Positions 36,564 to 46,178 of a stretch of DNA of 64,000 nt are shown in pieces. Position numbers and translations under genes: made by a program. The DNA lies in assembly GCF_000316195.1 (NCBI RefSeq), contig NZ_JH994111.1, positions 1,629,403 through 1,693,402 on the forward strand, given 5' to 3'. Within the stretch, counting starts at the first letter, position 1. Every line of letters begins with the position of its first letter. Origin of the DNA: Brachyspira hampsonii 30446. Its GTDB lineage: Bacteria; Spirochaetota; Brachyspiria; Brachyspirales; Brachyspiraceae. The notes under the pieces are model-generated. The model was not told the origin of the DNA. It searched no databases and saw only the letters and a program-made list of their open reading frames with translations.

Positions 36564-38258
36564 TTGAACAAAAATGCTCCTATTATAGTTCAGGGCGACG
36601 GTACTATTCTTTTAGATGTTAGCACAAAACATTTTGAAGAAATTAGAAACTTTATGTTAGTATTTGCAGAATTAGTAAAAAGTCCTGAATATATACATAC
36701 ATATAGAATAACACTAGTATCTTTATGGAATGCTGCTAGTTTAAACTATACATCAGATCAAATACTTAATTTTTTGAAAAAATATACATCTTATGAAATT
36801 CCAAAAAATATAGTAAAGCAGATTGAAACTAGTATAGAAAAATACGGCAGAATAAAAATAATAAAAGAAAATGATAAATACTATCTTATAAGCGAAGATA
36901 AAAATATTATAGATGAAATTTTGCATTACAAATTAATGACTAAATATATAAAGGCAGAAATTGACAAAAACAAATTAGAGATAGATGCCACATACAGAGG
37001 ACATATAAAACTTGCACTTATAAATATAGGATATCCCGTTCAGGACTTGGCAGGATATAAAACAGGCGAAGAATATCATTTTAATATGAGAGAAAAATTA
37101 GCATCAAGCGGAGATGATTTTGCTTTAAGAGATTATCAAAAAAATTCTGTAGATGCTTTTTATGCTGACGGTAAACCTGAAGGCGGTGCAGGAGTTATAG
37201 CTCTTCCATGCGGTACTGGTAAAACTGTTGTAGGAATTGCCGCAATGCATAAAACTCAGACAAAAACACTTATAATAGTTACAGGTGTTACAGCATGCCG
37301 TCAATGGAGAGATGAAATACTTGATAAAACTGATATTCCTCCTGAAGATATAGGCGAATATAATGGTCTCAATAAAGAAATAAAACCTATAACGATAGCT
37401 ACATATAAAATACTCACATATAGAAAAAATAAAGAATCACCATTTGTGCATTTTGAGTTATTCTTTCAGCATAATTGGGGATTAATAATATACGATGAAG
37501 TACATTTGCTTCCTGCACCTATAATAAAACTTACAAGCGAAATTCAAAGTATGAGAAGATTAGGGCTTACTGCTACTTTGGTTAGAGAAGACGGACTTGA
37601 AAAAGATGTGTTCTGTCTTATAGGACCTAAAAAATTCGATATACCTTGGCGTGAGTTAGAAGAAAAGAAATTTATAGCTGAAGCATACTGTTATGATATA
37701 AGAATACCATTAGATGATTCTCATAGATCTGATTATGTTATATCCAGCGATAAAGTTAAATTTAGAATAGCAAGCGAAAATGTTCTTAAATATAAAATAG
37801 TAAAAAAAATCATAGAAAAGCTTGAAGGAAAAAATATTCTTATAATAGGTCAGTATTTGGATCAATTAAATGAGATGAAAAGGCTAACAGGATATACTAT
37901 AATCACAGGAAAAACTCCTCAAAGCGAAAGGGATATAATATACAAAAAATTTAAAACCGGAGAAATAAAAATACTTATAGTAAGTAAAGTTGCCAATTTA
38001 GCTGTTGATTTGCCTGATGCTAATGTTTTAATACAAATTTCAGGAACTTTCGGTTCAAGACAAGAGGAAGCTCAAAGATTAGGGAGAGTTCTTCGTCCTA
38101 AAAAAGGTGAAAATAAAAGCTACTTCTTTTCAATAATTACCACAGATACAAAAGAAGAAGATTTTGCTCATAAAAGACAATTATTCTTAACAGAACAGGG
38201 ATATCATTATGAGTTATTGGATAAAGATTCATTTGAAGAATTGGAATTTAATAATTAA
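36564..38258 (+). CDS. XPB/Rad25-type DNA helicase
   Basis: 564 residues, TTG start with AAGGA seven bases upstream. An N-terminal domain of ~190 residues (IIVQGDGTILLDVSTKHFEE) is followed by a superfamily 2 helicase core: Q-motif region LRDYQKNSVDAFY, Walker A LPCGTGKTVVGIA near residue 215, DEVH box (YDEVHLLPAP) near 310, motif III LTATLVREDG, and helicase C-domain with ITGKTPQSERD and RLGRVLRPKKGEN. Bacterial XPB is a 3'-5' DNA helicase and may act in nucleotide excision repair or transcription-coupled remodelling. The gene ends 22 bp before a palindromic repeat. Confidence 0.9.
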   Translation: MNKNAPIIVQGDGTILLDVSTKHFEEIRNFMLVFAELVKSPEYIHTYRITLVSLWNAASLNYTSDQILNFLKKYTSYEIPKNIVKQIETSIEKYGRIKIIKENDKYYLISEDKNIIDEILHYKLMTKYIKAEIDKNKLEIDATYRGHIKLALINIGYPVQDLAGYKTGEEYHFNMREKLASSGDDFALRDYQKNSVDAFYADGKPEGGAGVIALPCGTGKTVVGIAAMHKTQTKTLIIVTGVTACRQWRDEILDKTDIPPEDIGEYNGLNKEIKPITIATYKILTYRKNKESPFVHFELFFQHNWGLIIYDEVHLLPAPIIKLTSEIQSMRRLGLTATLVREDGLEKDVFCLIGPKKFDIPWRELEEKKFIAEAYCYDIRIPLDDSHRSDYVISSDKVKFRIASENVLKYKIVKKIIEKLEGKNILIIGQYLDQLNEMKRLTGYTIITGKTPQSERDIIYKKFKTGEIKILIVSKVANLAVDLPDANVLIQISGTFGSRQEEAQRLGRVLRPKKGENKSYFFSIITTDTKEEDFAHKRQLFLTEQGYHYELLDKDSFEELEFNN

Positions 38259-38280
38259 AAGTTTAGCTAATAAAAAATAA

Positions 38281-38334
38281 TAGACTTGTTTCAAAAGAAC
38301 TTGAGAAGATTGTATTAGTTTTGAAACAAGTCTA
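38281..38334. repeat. Minimal palindromic repeat (deletion form of the 3982 and 63578 elements)
   Basis: TAGACTTGTTTCAAAA and TTTTGAAACAAGTCTA are perfect 16-bp inverted repeats around a 22-bp spacer. The right end TTAGTTTTGAAACAAG is identical to the ends of the two larger elements, so this 54-bp unit looks like the ends alone. It lies between converging genes and would fold into a strong hairpin in either transcript. Confidence 0.85.
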
Positions 38335-38339
38335 ATATA

Positions 38340-40913
38340 TTAAAATAAATCTGTAAGTCTAAAATCCCAAATCATTAATACTAATAAACTATAAACAAAT
38401 CTTTTACTCACCTCTTCACCATTTTCATTATCAAAATAAATATCAATTTTTACTCTGTCATGAAAATCAGTATTGGAATCAACATCAGCATCTATAGTAA
38501 AAGTATCTCCATTCTTTGTTTTTAATGAATAACTTTTAACTACATCATACCCTATATACTCAGAATACATTTCATATCTTGCACCAAAAGCCTTGAAAGT
38601 GCCATAAGCTATTTCTAAATTATCTATTTTTTCTATTTCACTTTTTAGATTATATTTATCTAATTTTATAACTGTTAATTGATTTATTGGCTGTGCTATT
38701 TCATAATCTTCAAGCTGTTTTTTCCATTTATCTATAGTGTTATCATCCATTTCTACAGGGCTTGCCAAACCTATAAAAGTATTATCATCAATTTTTACTT
38801 CTTCATCTCCACAGTTTGAATAACTTCCGTCTCCTGAATATCTGAAAGTAGTTATAAAATTAGAATCTTTATCATATAGATTCCATATTAAAGATGAAGC
38901 AAATCTATTCATCATAGCATTATCAATAAAAATCTCTTTGAATATATCATAACTGTATTTCTCTCCGCTTGCTAATAAAATAGCTAAAGCAGAAGAAGTA
39001 TCTTTCATAAAAGAAGGAATTTCTTTTCTTAATTTTGTTACCTCTTCTTTTAAGTCTTCATTAAAGTTTTGAGGAATCTTTTTTAATTCTTTATTATTTT
39101 TTATATCAAACAAACTCAAAGAATAATCACTATTCAAAATTAATTTATAATCTTCATTTAATACTCTTTCACCTTTAGAATTAAATCCGAAATCAGACGA
39201 ATATCTTAATTGGAATTCATTATAACTAATATCCATTTTTTTCATCACTTCCTCAATTAAATTATAAGCCTCATAACGAACTTCAGATTTTTTTGTATTT
39301 GAATATATTTCATATAATAATCTTAGAGCATATTTACTTTCTATATTTAATTTAATTATTAAAAGTGAAAGTTTAGTATCTTTTTCTTTTTTATATATGT
39401 TTTTTAGAGCCTCATCTCCTCCATATATAGCATATATAAAAGCAGCTGTTTCTTTATTAGTTTCATCATAGATATTTTTAGCAAAATTTACAAACGATTC
39501 TTTATCAAGTAAATTAACGATATTGTCAACCTGCATTAATTTTTTAACATCTCTTTTAAGAAGTAAATATTCTAAATATATATATTTTAAAACTTTGTTT
39601 TCAACTTCTCTAGATTTATCTTTTATTAAAACCTTATAATCATTTATAAAGCTTACTTTTTTATCATCTTTTTTATTATAATTATTTTCCACATACTTTT
39701 CTGCTTCTTCTATAGTTTTGAAATTATAATTATCTGTAACAGATGAAAGCTCCTCACTAAACTCGCTTTCTAATCTCTTTTTTAATGACAAAATTTTTTT
39801 ATTTGTGTCTTTTGATATTAAATCATATACTTCTTTGACATTCTCTTTTGTAATAGTTAAATAATCTTTATAAGAACCATAAAATGCCTGAAGATATGCT
39901 TTGATTTTTAAAGGAAGTTCTTCATACTTTCCAAAGCATAAATTACTCATTTCTGATACTTTGTTCAAATCCCAATTTGCTAATGAATCAAAACAATTAT
40001 AACCTTTAGCAAAATCAAACATTCCAAACATCGTTTTTAGTTTTTTTGTATCCCATTTATTAAGAGGCTGATTAAAAGCTTCAGTACTGCGAAACATAGA
40101 TTCCATAGTTTTTACATTGGATACATTCCAGCTATTTAAAGGCTGATTAAAGCTGTTACATTGACTAAACATCTCATTCATATTTTCAACCTTTGAAGTA
40201 TTCCATTTATCGAGAGGCTGATTAAATACAAAAGCACTTCTAAACATACCCTCCATAGTTTTTACTTTAGATACGTCCCAATCATTAAGAGGCTGATTAA
40301 AATTAACACATATACTAAACGTATAACCCATATCTTCAACTTTACTAACATTCCAATTATTTATATTCTGATTAAAGGCTTTAGCATAATTAAACATAGC
40401 TCTCATAGTTGTAACATTAGAAACGTCCCATTTGTCTAAAGGCTGATTAAAACTTTCCGCTACCTGAAACATACCGCTCATATTTGTTACTTTAGAAACA
40501 TTCCAGCTATTTAAAGGCTGATTGAATTTTTTACAATTATCAAACATTCTAAACATATCCTCAACATTAGAAACGTCCCATTTATTTAAAGGCTGATTAA
40601 AATCATTACAATAATAAAACATGAAACTCATATGCTTAACTTTGGATACATTCCAATTATTAAGATTACGATTAAACTTAGCTTTAGAACGGCTTTCAAA
40701 ACTATCATAACTCATATATGCAAACATATATGACATATCTTCAACATTAGAAACATCCCAATCTTCTATGCCTTCAAAATCTTTTCTGCTGCTTTTATAA
40801 AAAAGTTCGCTCATATCCGTAATAAGACTTGTATCTATATCATAGAGTTTTATTCCGTCAGTATATACTAATTTTTCTAATTCTTCTTTTGTTTCTGGTT
40901 TATATTTTTTCAT
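38340..40913 (-). CDS. BspA-like DUF285 repeat protein fused to a DUF4132-like domain
   Basis: 857 residues, no signal peptide or membrane segment, AGGAT before the ATG. Residues ~45-320 hold about ten ~26-residue DUF285 repeats of the form FNQPLNKWDVSNVEDMFRMF. The C-terminal half resembles DUF4132 (the MolR/YehI-type region): LIWNLYDKDSNFITTFR, GDEEVKIDDNTFIGLASP and DYEIAQPINQL. DUF285 repeats are usually on surface proteins; here the protein should be cytoplasmic. A paralog of nearly the same length is at 42159-44747, with an Rpn nuclease gene between them. Function unknown; a recognition module joined to an effector-like domain is my guess. Confidence 0.85.
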   Translation of the reverse strand: MKKYKPETKEELEKLVYTDGIKLYDIDTSLITDMSELFYKSSRKDFEGIEDWDVSNVEDMSYMFAYMSYDSFESRSKAKFNRNLNNWNVSKVKHMSFMFYYCNDFNQPLNKWDVSNVEDMFRMFDNCKKFNQPLNSWNVSKVTNMSGMFQVAESFNQPLDKWDVSNVTTMRAMFNYAKAFNQNINNWNVSKVEDMGYTFSICVNFNQPLNDWDVSKVKTMEGMFRSAFVFNQPLDKWNTSKVENMNEMFSQCNSFNQPLNSWNVSNVKTMESMFRSTEAFNQPLNKWDTKKLKTMFGMFDFAKGYNCFDSLANWDLNKVSEMSNLCFGKYEELPLKIKAYLQAFYGSYKDYLTITKENVKEVYDLISKDTNKKILSLKKRLESEFSEELSSVTDNYNFKTIEEAEKYVENNYNKKDDKKVSFINDYKVLIKDKSREVENKVLKYIYLEYLLLKRDVKKLMQVDNIVNLLDKESFVNFAKNIYDETNKETAAFIYAIYGGDEALKNIYKKEKDTKLSLLIIKLNIESKYALRLLYEIYSNTKKSEVRYEAYNLIEEVMKKMDISYNEFQLRYSSDFGFNSKGERVLNEDYKLILNSDYSLSLFDIKNNKELKKIPQNFNEDLKEEVTKLRKEIPSFMKDTSSALAILLASGEKYSYDIFKEIFIDNAMMNRFASSLIWNLYDKDSNFITTFRYSGDGSYSNCGDEEVKIDDNTFIGLASPVEMDDNTIDKWKKQLEDYEIAQPINQLTVIKLDKYNLKSEIEKIDNLEIAYGTFKAFGARYEMYSEYIGYDVVKSYSLKTKNGDTFTIDADVDSNTDFHDRVKIDIYFDNENGEEVSKRFVYSLLVLMIWDFRLTDLF

Positions 40914-41084
40914 AAATTTAATCCTAAGTAATAATTTATTTACATGACTTTAATATAGATTATAATTTTTCTACATTAAAGAATAATTTTACTTATACTT
41001 CTATTTTATAAAATTATTATTTAAATAATAAGTAACAATTAATAATAATTTTTTGCTCATATAAAAGCTAATACTGCTTATTAT

Positions 41085-41112
41085 TAATAATAATAATAAT
41101 AATAATAATAAT
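41085..41112. repeat. Trinucleotide microsatellite (TAA)9
   Basis: Nine uninterrupted TAA units plus one T, in the 234-bp gap between the Rpn gene end (41148) and the start of the DUF285-DUF4132 gene (40913), i.e. ~170 bp upstream of that start. Length change by slippage could alter promoter spacing or upstream distance. The rest of the gap is AT-rich, with nothing else seen. Confidence 0.85.
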
Positions 41113-41147
41113 TGCTAAATAAAATATATTATTAAATAAATATAAGT

Positions 41148-42056
41148 TCACAACTTTTTTATTTCTTCTACACTTAAGCCTGTTACTTTACTTATAATAT
41201 TAATATCTATATTTTCTTTTTTCATATTCTTAGCTAAGGAATGTTTTTCTTGTTCTATGCCTTGTTCTATACCTTTCTCTATGCCTTGTTCTATACCTTC
41301 TTTTATACCTTCTTCTTTACCTAATCTTCTTTCCTCATCAAGCATTATTTGATTGCCGTATAAATATGCTTCTTTTTTTTCGTATTCCATCATCATTAAT
41401 CTGCTTTTTACAAAATTATTATATTTTTTCTGTACTTCTTCCATTATAGGTTTTTCTTTCACTATTTCAGACATAGACGCCTCCAAATTTTTACTTGTAA
41501 ATATTTTGAGCCAATAATTTAAATCTTTAGATAATACATTTTTTCTAAACTTTTTTAACTCTATTATATGTATTTGTAAATGATCTGTTAGAAGTTTTTT
41601 ATTATTCATCTCATAAAGCATATAACAGGAATGTATATTTTTAGTTTTATCTAAATTAAAATTGAGAAGATTAATGCTTATTACAGGAGTAAGTTCATCA
41701 TATCTTTCACCATGCTTTAATAATTTACTGTAATTAGCTGCCCAATAATAAAGTATGCGTTCTGGAAATCTTGAATTACCTTGTAATTGTATCTCTATTA
41801 TAACAACAGAACCATTTTGAGTAATGCATTTTACATCAACTATTGTTTCCTTCAAATTTCTATTTTTTTTCAAGTTGAACGGAGTTAGTATTTCTACAGA
41901 ACGAAATGTTTTCATATTAGCATTAAGCATTATAGAATTGATAAAGTCTAAAAGTATAGATTCACTGCTGCCTTTATCGGTAAATAGATATCTTATAAAA
42001 TAATCATTCAAAGGATTGAAATATTTTATTTGTTTAGTATTTAATTTATTTTCCAT
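41148..42056 (-). CDS. Rpn/PD-(D/E)XK nuclease family (transposase-like) protein
   Basis: 302 residues from the ATG at 42056. The N-terminal ~200 residues match the Rpn/PDDEXK_2 family: FNPLNDYFIRYLFTDKGS, SVEILTPFNLKK, then the nuclease core with Asp in TIVDVKCITQNG and the E-x-Q in VIIEIQLQGNSRF, followed by RILYYWAANYSKLL. A short-repeat stretch of EGIEQGI-type units (~250-275) precedes the C-terminal helix-turn-helix-like ISKVTGLSVEEIKKL, also typical. Relatives promote recA-independent recombination and can cleave DNA. No inverted ends mark it as an insertion sequence. Its -10 box ends seven bases before the ATG, so the mRNA should be leaderless. Confidence 0.88.
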   Translation of the reverse strand: MENKLNTKQIKYFNPLNDYFIRYLFTDKGSSESILLDFINSIMLNANMKTFRSVEILTPFNLKKNRNLKETIVDVKCITQNGSVVIIEIQLQGNSRFPERILYYWAANYSKLLKHGERYDELTPVISINLLNFNLDKTKNIHSCYMLYEMNNKKLLTDHLQIHIIELKKFRKNVLSKDLNYWLKIFTSKNLEASMSEIVKEKPIMEEVQKKYNNFVKSRLMMMEYEKKEAYLYGNQIMLDEERRLGKEEGIKEGIEQGIEKGIEQGIEQEKHSLAKNMKKENIDINIISKVTGLSVEEIKKL

Positions 42057-42062
42057 ATACAA

Positions 42063-42091
42063 ATTATACTAAAAAAGATTAACTTTGTCAA
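42063..42091 (-). promoter_or_regulatory. Perfect consensus promoter abutting the Rpn gene start
   Basis: On the minus strand TTGACA, a 17-bp spacer, then TATAAT. Only six bases separate the -10 from the ATG at 42056, so the A of the start codon is at the expected transcription start. No ribosome site exists. Confidence 0.8.
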
Positions 42092-42158
42092 AATTAAATT
42101 ATTTTTGAATTTATTCCAAAACTTTTTAATTATGATTTAGTATTACAATTTTAGACAA

Positions 42159-44747
42159 TTAAAATAAATCTGTCAGTCTAAAATCTAAAATTATAAATAC
42201 TAAAAAAGTATAAACAAATCTACTGCTGATTTCTTTTTTATTTTCAGCCTTTTTAAAATCGATAGTGATATCTATTGGCTCATCATATTCTATATCTGCA
42301 TCGACTTTTGAAGACATAGTAAAAATATCTCCGTCATTTGCAGGAAATGTATATGTTATAGTATCATTATATCCCAATACATCATTAGTATACATATCAT
42401 ATCTTTTAGCAAAAGCCTTAAAAGCTCCGTAACTTGCTTCTATATTTTTTATCTTTTTTATTTCTTTTTTCAAATTCTTTTTATCTAATTTTACAAGTGT
42501 TAATTGATTTATTGGCTGTACTAATTCATAATTTTCAAGCTGTTTTATCCATTTATCTATAGTGTTATTATCGATTTCTGTGGGAGCTGCCAAAGCTATA
42601 AAATTCTCAGAATTAATTTTTACCTCTTCATCATCACAATTTGAATAACTTCCATCATTTAAATATCTGAAAGTTGTTATAATTTTTTTATCTTTATCAT
42701 ACAAGTTCCATATCAAAGAAGATGCAAATTTATTCATTAAATAATTATCAATAAAAACTTCTTTAAACAAATCATAGCTGTATATATCACCATCTATTAA
42801 TGTAATACTTAAAATACTAGCAGCATGATTAATAAACTTTAATATTTCTTTTCTTAATTCTTTTATTTCTTCTTTTAATTTTTCATCAAAGTTTTGAGGA
42901 ATCTTTTTTAATTCTTTATTATTTTTTATATCAAACAAGGCTACAGAATAATCATTATTCAAAATCAATTTATAATCATTATTTAATATTTTTTCACCTT
43001 TAGAATTAAATCCGTAATTAGGCGTACATCTTAATCTAAATTCAGTATAACCTATATTCATTTTTTCAAGTAATTCATTAATCATTTTTCCAGCTTCTTT
43101 GCTAATTCCAGAATTCTTTGAGGTTATATATATTTCATATAATAAGCCCTGTGCATATCTGCTTTCTATATTGAATTTTATCATTATAAGGAAAACTTTT
43201 GAATCAATGCCTGATAATATCAATTCAGATATCTCTTTTAAAGCTTCATCTCCTCCGTACATAGCATAAATAAAACCTGCTATTTCTGTGTTTTGATTTT
43301 CTAAATAAATTTCTCTAATAAACTTCAAAAATGATTCAAAGTCAAGTAAATTAACTATATTATCAATTTTTTCTAATCTGTTAATTGTTCTTTTCAAAGA
43401 TAAATACTCTGAATATATATACTTTATAACTGTAATATTTACTTCTCTTGATTTATCTTTTATTAGTACATGACAATCTTTTATAAATGTAAGTTTTTTA
43501 TCTTCTTTTTTAGCATTATATTTTTTTTCTGCGTACTTTTCTGCTTTTTCTATAGTTTTGAAATTATAATCTTTTGTAACAAATGAAAGCTCTGATGAAA
43601 AATCACTTTCAATTCTTTTTCTTAATCTTACAATTCTTTTATTTTTATCTTTTGCAATAAGATTATATATTTCTTTAACATTAAATTTTGTTATAGTTAT
43701 ATAATCTTCTTTAGGGTAAAATGCCTGCATATATACTTTAAGTCTTGTATGTAATTTATCCTCATCATCGCAAAAAGTACCAACTTCTTCTAAATTATCT
43801 AAATTCCAATTTTCTAAAGACTCATAATTATCAAACTTATACGCAAATCTAAATAGTCCAGCAGCAGTAATTAGTTTTTGTGTATCCCATCTATCAAGAG
43901 GCTGATTAAAACTTTGTGCCATATAAAACATCATATCCATATTTTCTACATTAGACACATTCCAGCTATTTAAAGGCTTATCAAATTTCATGCATGAGAA
44001 AAATGTCTTTTCCATGTTTACCACATTAGAAGTGTCCCATTTATCAAAAGGCTGATTTAATTTTTCGCATTGCCTAAACAAAGAATCCATATTTGTAACA
44101 TTAGAAACATCCCAATCATTAAGATTCTGATTAAAAACATCGCAATATGCAAACATACTTGATAAATCTTTAACTTTAGAAGTATTCCATTTATTCAAAG
44201 GCTTATTAAAAACTTTTGCACGAGTAAACATAAATGACATATCTTCAACATTAGAAGTGTCCCATTTATTCAAAGGCTGATTAAAGTTTTCACATTCCTG
44301 AAACATACCTCTCATATTTTTTACTTTAGATACATTCCAATCATTTAAAGGCTGATTAAACTCATTCGCACCATAGAACATAAAGGACATATCTTCAACA
44401 TTTGAAACATCCCATTTATCAAGAGGCTGATTAAAATTAGAACAATGAGTAAACATATTATTCATGCTTTTTACTTTAGATACATTCCAATTAGTTAAAT
44501 CAGGATTAAAATCTATAGCTGAATATCTTACCAGCATCTTATAGCCCATATATGCAAACATCATATCCATATTTGTAACATTAGAAACGTCCCAATCTTC
44601 TATGCCTTCAAAATCTTTTCTTTTACTTTCATAAAAAAGTTTGCTCATATCTGTAATAAGACTTGTATCAATACAATCAAGTTTTATTCCGTCGGTAAAT
44701 ACTAATTTTTTTAATTCTTCTTTTGCTTTTGGTTTGTATTTTTTCAT
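42159..44747 (-). CDS. Second BspA-like DUF285 repeat protein with DUF4132-like domain
   Basis: 862 residues, paralog of the 38340-40913 protein over its full length. Both start MKKYKP and share the TDGIKL and IDTSLITDMS openings, ~10 DUF285 repeats (FNQPLNKWDTSNVEDMSFMF) at ~45-320, and end FRLTDLF. DUF4132-like signatures are LIWNLYDKDKKIITTFRY and DDEEVKINSENFIALAAP. The repeat half has diverged more in individual units than the shared framework, as expected if the repeats are the variable ligand-binding part. No signal peptide. The gap 44748-45185 upstream holds a possible hairpin (44877-44916, ATAAT-type arms) and otherwise only AT-rich sequence. Confidence 0.85.
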   Translation of the reverse strand: MKKYKPKAKEELKKLVFTDGIKLDCIDTSLITDMSKLFYESKRKDFEGIEDWDVSNVTNMDMMFAYMGYKMLVRYSAIDFNPDLTNWNVSKVKSMNNMFTHCSNFNQPLDKWDVSNVEDMSFMFYGANEFNQPLNDWNVSKVKNMRGMFQECENFNQPLNKWDTSNVEDMSFMFTRAKVFNKPLNKWNTSKVKDLSSMFAYCDVFNQNLNDWDVSNVTNMDSLFRQCEKLNQPFDKWDTSNVVNMEKTFFSCMKFDKPLNSWNVSNVENMDMMFYMAQSFNQPLDRWDTQKLITAAGLFRFAYKFDNYESLENWNLDNLEEVGTFCDDEDKLHTRLKVYMQAFYPKEDYITITKFNVKEIYNLIAKDKNKRIVRLRKRIESDFSSELSFVTKDYNFKTIEKAEKYAEKKYNAKKEDKKLTFIKDCHVLIKDKSREVNITVIKYIYSEYLSLKRTINRLEKIDNIVNLLDFESFLKFIREIYLENQNTEIAGFIYAMYGGDEALKEISELILSGIDSKVFLIMIKFNIESRYAQGLLYEIYITSKNSGISKEAGKMINELLEKMNIGYTEFRLRCTPNYGFNSKGEKILNNDYKLILNNDYSVALFDIKNNKELKKIPQNFDEKLKEEIKELRKEILKFINHAASILSITLIDGDIYSYDLFKEVFIDNYLMNKFASSLIWNLYDKDKKIITTFRYLNDGSYSNCDDEEVKINSENFIALAAPTEIDNNTIDKWIKQLENYELVQPINQLTLVKLDKKNLKKEIKKIKNIEASYGAFKAFAKRYDMYTNDVLGYNDTITYTFPANDGDIFTMSSKVDADIEYDEPIDITIDFKKAENKKEISSRFVYTFLVFIILDFRLTDLF

Positions 44748-45185
44748 AATTACACCGTCAATAATAAGTTTACATAATTTTAGATTGTGTATGCAGTATA
44801 ATATATATTGTGTAAATTTTCTATATAATTAATAATTTTATTTTTTCATTTTATTCTAAATCAAATGAGTTTAAAGAATCGGATAATTTTACTTGATAAT
44901 TTTTTATTATCTGATTTTAATAAAAAATATATCATATTTCTTAAAAGTATTTATTATATTTTTTATTAGAAACTAATTACATATATTAAATAAATATTTT
45001 TTATATTATACGGAATATAATTTTTTTATTATCTATAATAATCTGAACAATAAAAAATTAATAAAATGATATACTTTATGAATTTAATTATAATTTCAAT
45101 AAAATTAAAAAAAATATTGATTTTTTTACATAATTGTAATATATTTTTAACATTTATATTAAAAAATATTTAAGGAAATATAAAA

Positions 45186-46169
45186 TTGAAAATAAGAGAA
45201 TTATCAAGAATAAGCGGAATATCCCCGGCAACTATCTCAAGAATGCTTAAAGATCCAAATTCAGTAAAAGAATCTACTAGAAATAAAATTAATGATGTTC
45301 TAAAAAACAATGATATTGATAAATACTTTAATACAAAATGTATAAAAAAAATAATATTAATAATACCTGATTTAAGCAATACATTTTATTTAGATTTATT
45401 TAATGGTATAGTATCTGTAGTTCAAAAAAATGACATACCATTTGGAATATACATTACTAATGAATCCATAGCAGAAGAAGAAAAAATTTTTTCTAGAATA
45501 AAAAATAATAGGGATATAGGAGTAATATGGGTTCCTGCCTCAAATAAAAGAGATAAACTGCCGTATGATAAGAATACAAACCTAGTATCATTAGTAGATA
45601 GGAATTTACCATTTGATAATATATATATAAAGAATTTATCAGATAATTTTAATGCGGCAAAAAAATCTACAGATTTATTAATAGAAGGAGGAGCAAAAAA
45701 TCCAATAATCATAACAGGAAGTTTAAATCTCAGTAATGCACAAGAGAGAAAAGATGGGTTTTTGGAAAGCATAAAAAATCATAACTTAGATAATGGCATA
45801 AATAGAGTATATTACGGAGATTTTAATGATAGTGAAAGCGGATATGATATTATAAAAAAACTAGTGAAAGAAAAAATTGAATTTGACTCTATTTTGGCTG
45901 CTAATCAAATACTAGCAATAGGTATATTAAAAGCTTTAAATGAGTTGAAATTATCAATACCAGATGATATATCTATAATTACTTTTGATAAGCTTGTAAA
46001 TTTGTATTCATCCTATGAAAATAATAATATATCTGAAGTAGTATTTCCGGCATTCGATATAGGAAGTAATGCTACATCTATGTTATTATCTCAGAAAACA
46101 TTTGATATTCAAAAACAAATATTTAATTATTCTGCTGAATTCCATCTAAAAGGAAGTGAAAAAAAATAG
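45186..46169 (+). CDS. LacI-family transcriptional regulator
   Basis: 327 residues, TTG start with AAGGA nine bases upstream. N-terminal helix-turn-helix MKIRELSRISGISPATISRM with the hinge region, then a periplasmic-binding-protein-like sugar-sensing domain (KKIILIIPDLSNTFYLDLFNG, FDSILAANQILAIGILKALN, IPDDISIITFD). It is translationally linked to the FGGY kinase gene that follows: its TAG stop overlaps that gene's AGGAG ribosome site. Likely the local regulator for sugar use in this island; the perfect 20-bp palindrome at 51301-51320 between the divergent fucose operons is the best candidate operator. Effector sugar not known. Confidence 0.88.
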   Translation: MKIRELSRISGISPATISRMLKDPNSVKESTRNKINDVLKNNDIDKYFNTKCIKKIILIIPDLSNTFYLDLFNGIVSVVQKNDIPFGIYITNESIAEEEKIFSRIKNNRDIGVIWVPASNKRDKLPYDKNTNLVSLVDRNLPFDNIYIKNLSDNFNAAKKSTDLLIEGGAKNPIIITGSLNLSNAQERKDGFLESIKNHNLDNGINRVYYGDFNDSESGYDIIKKLVKEKIEFDSILAANQILAIGILKALNELKLSIPDDISIITFDKLVNLYSSYENNNISEVVFPAFDIGSNATSMLLSQKTFDIQKQIFNYSAEFHLKGSEKK

Positions 46170-46178
46170 GAGCAAACT

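Noticed and set aside
41148-42056. Rpn gene as a complete insertion sequence
   Set aside because: No terminal inverted repeats or target duplication were found around it.
38340-44747. CRISPR-like regular repeats
   Set aside because: The ~78-bp periodicity is coding: it is the DNA of the 26-residue DUF285 units, with no spacers.
44877-44916. Terminator upstream of the LacI gene
   Set aside because: The arms pair imperfectly, the loop is long and no adequate U-tract follows on either strand; kept only as a possible hairpin.
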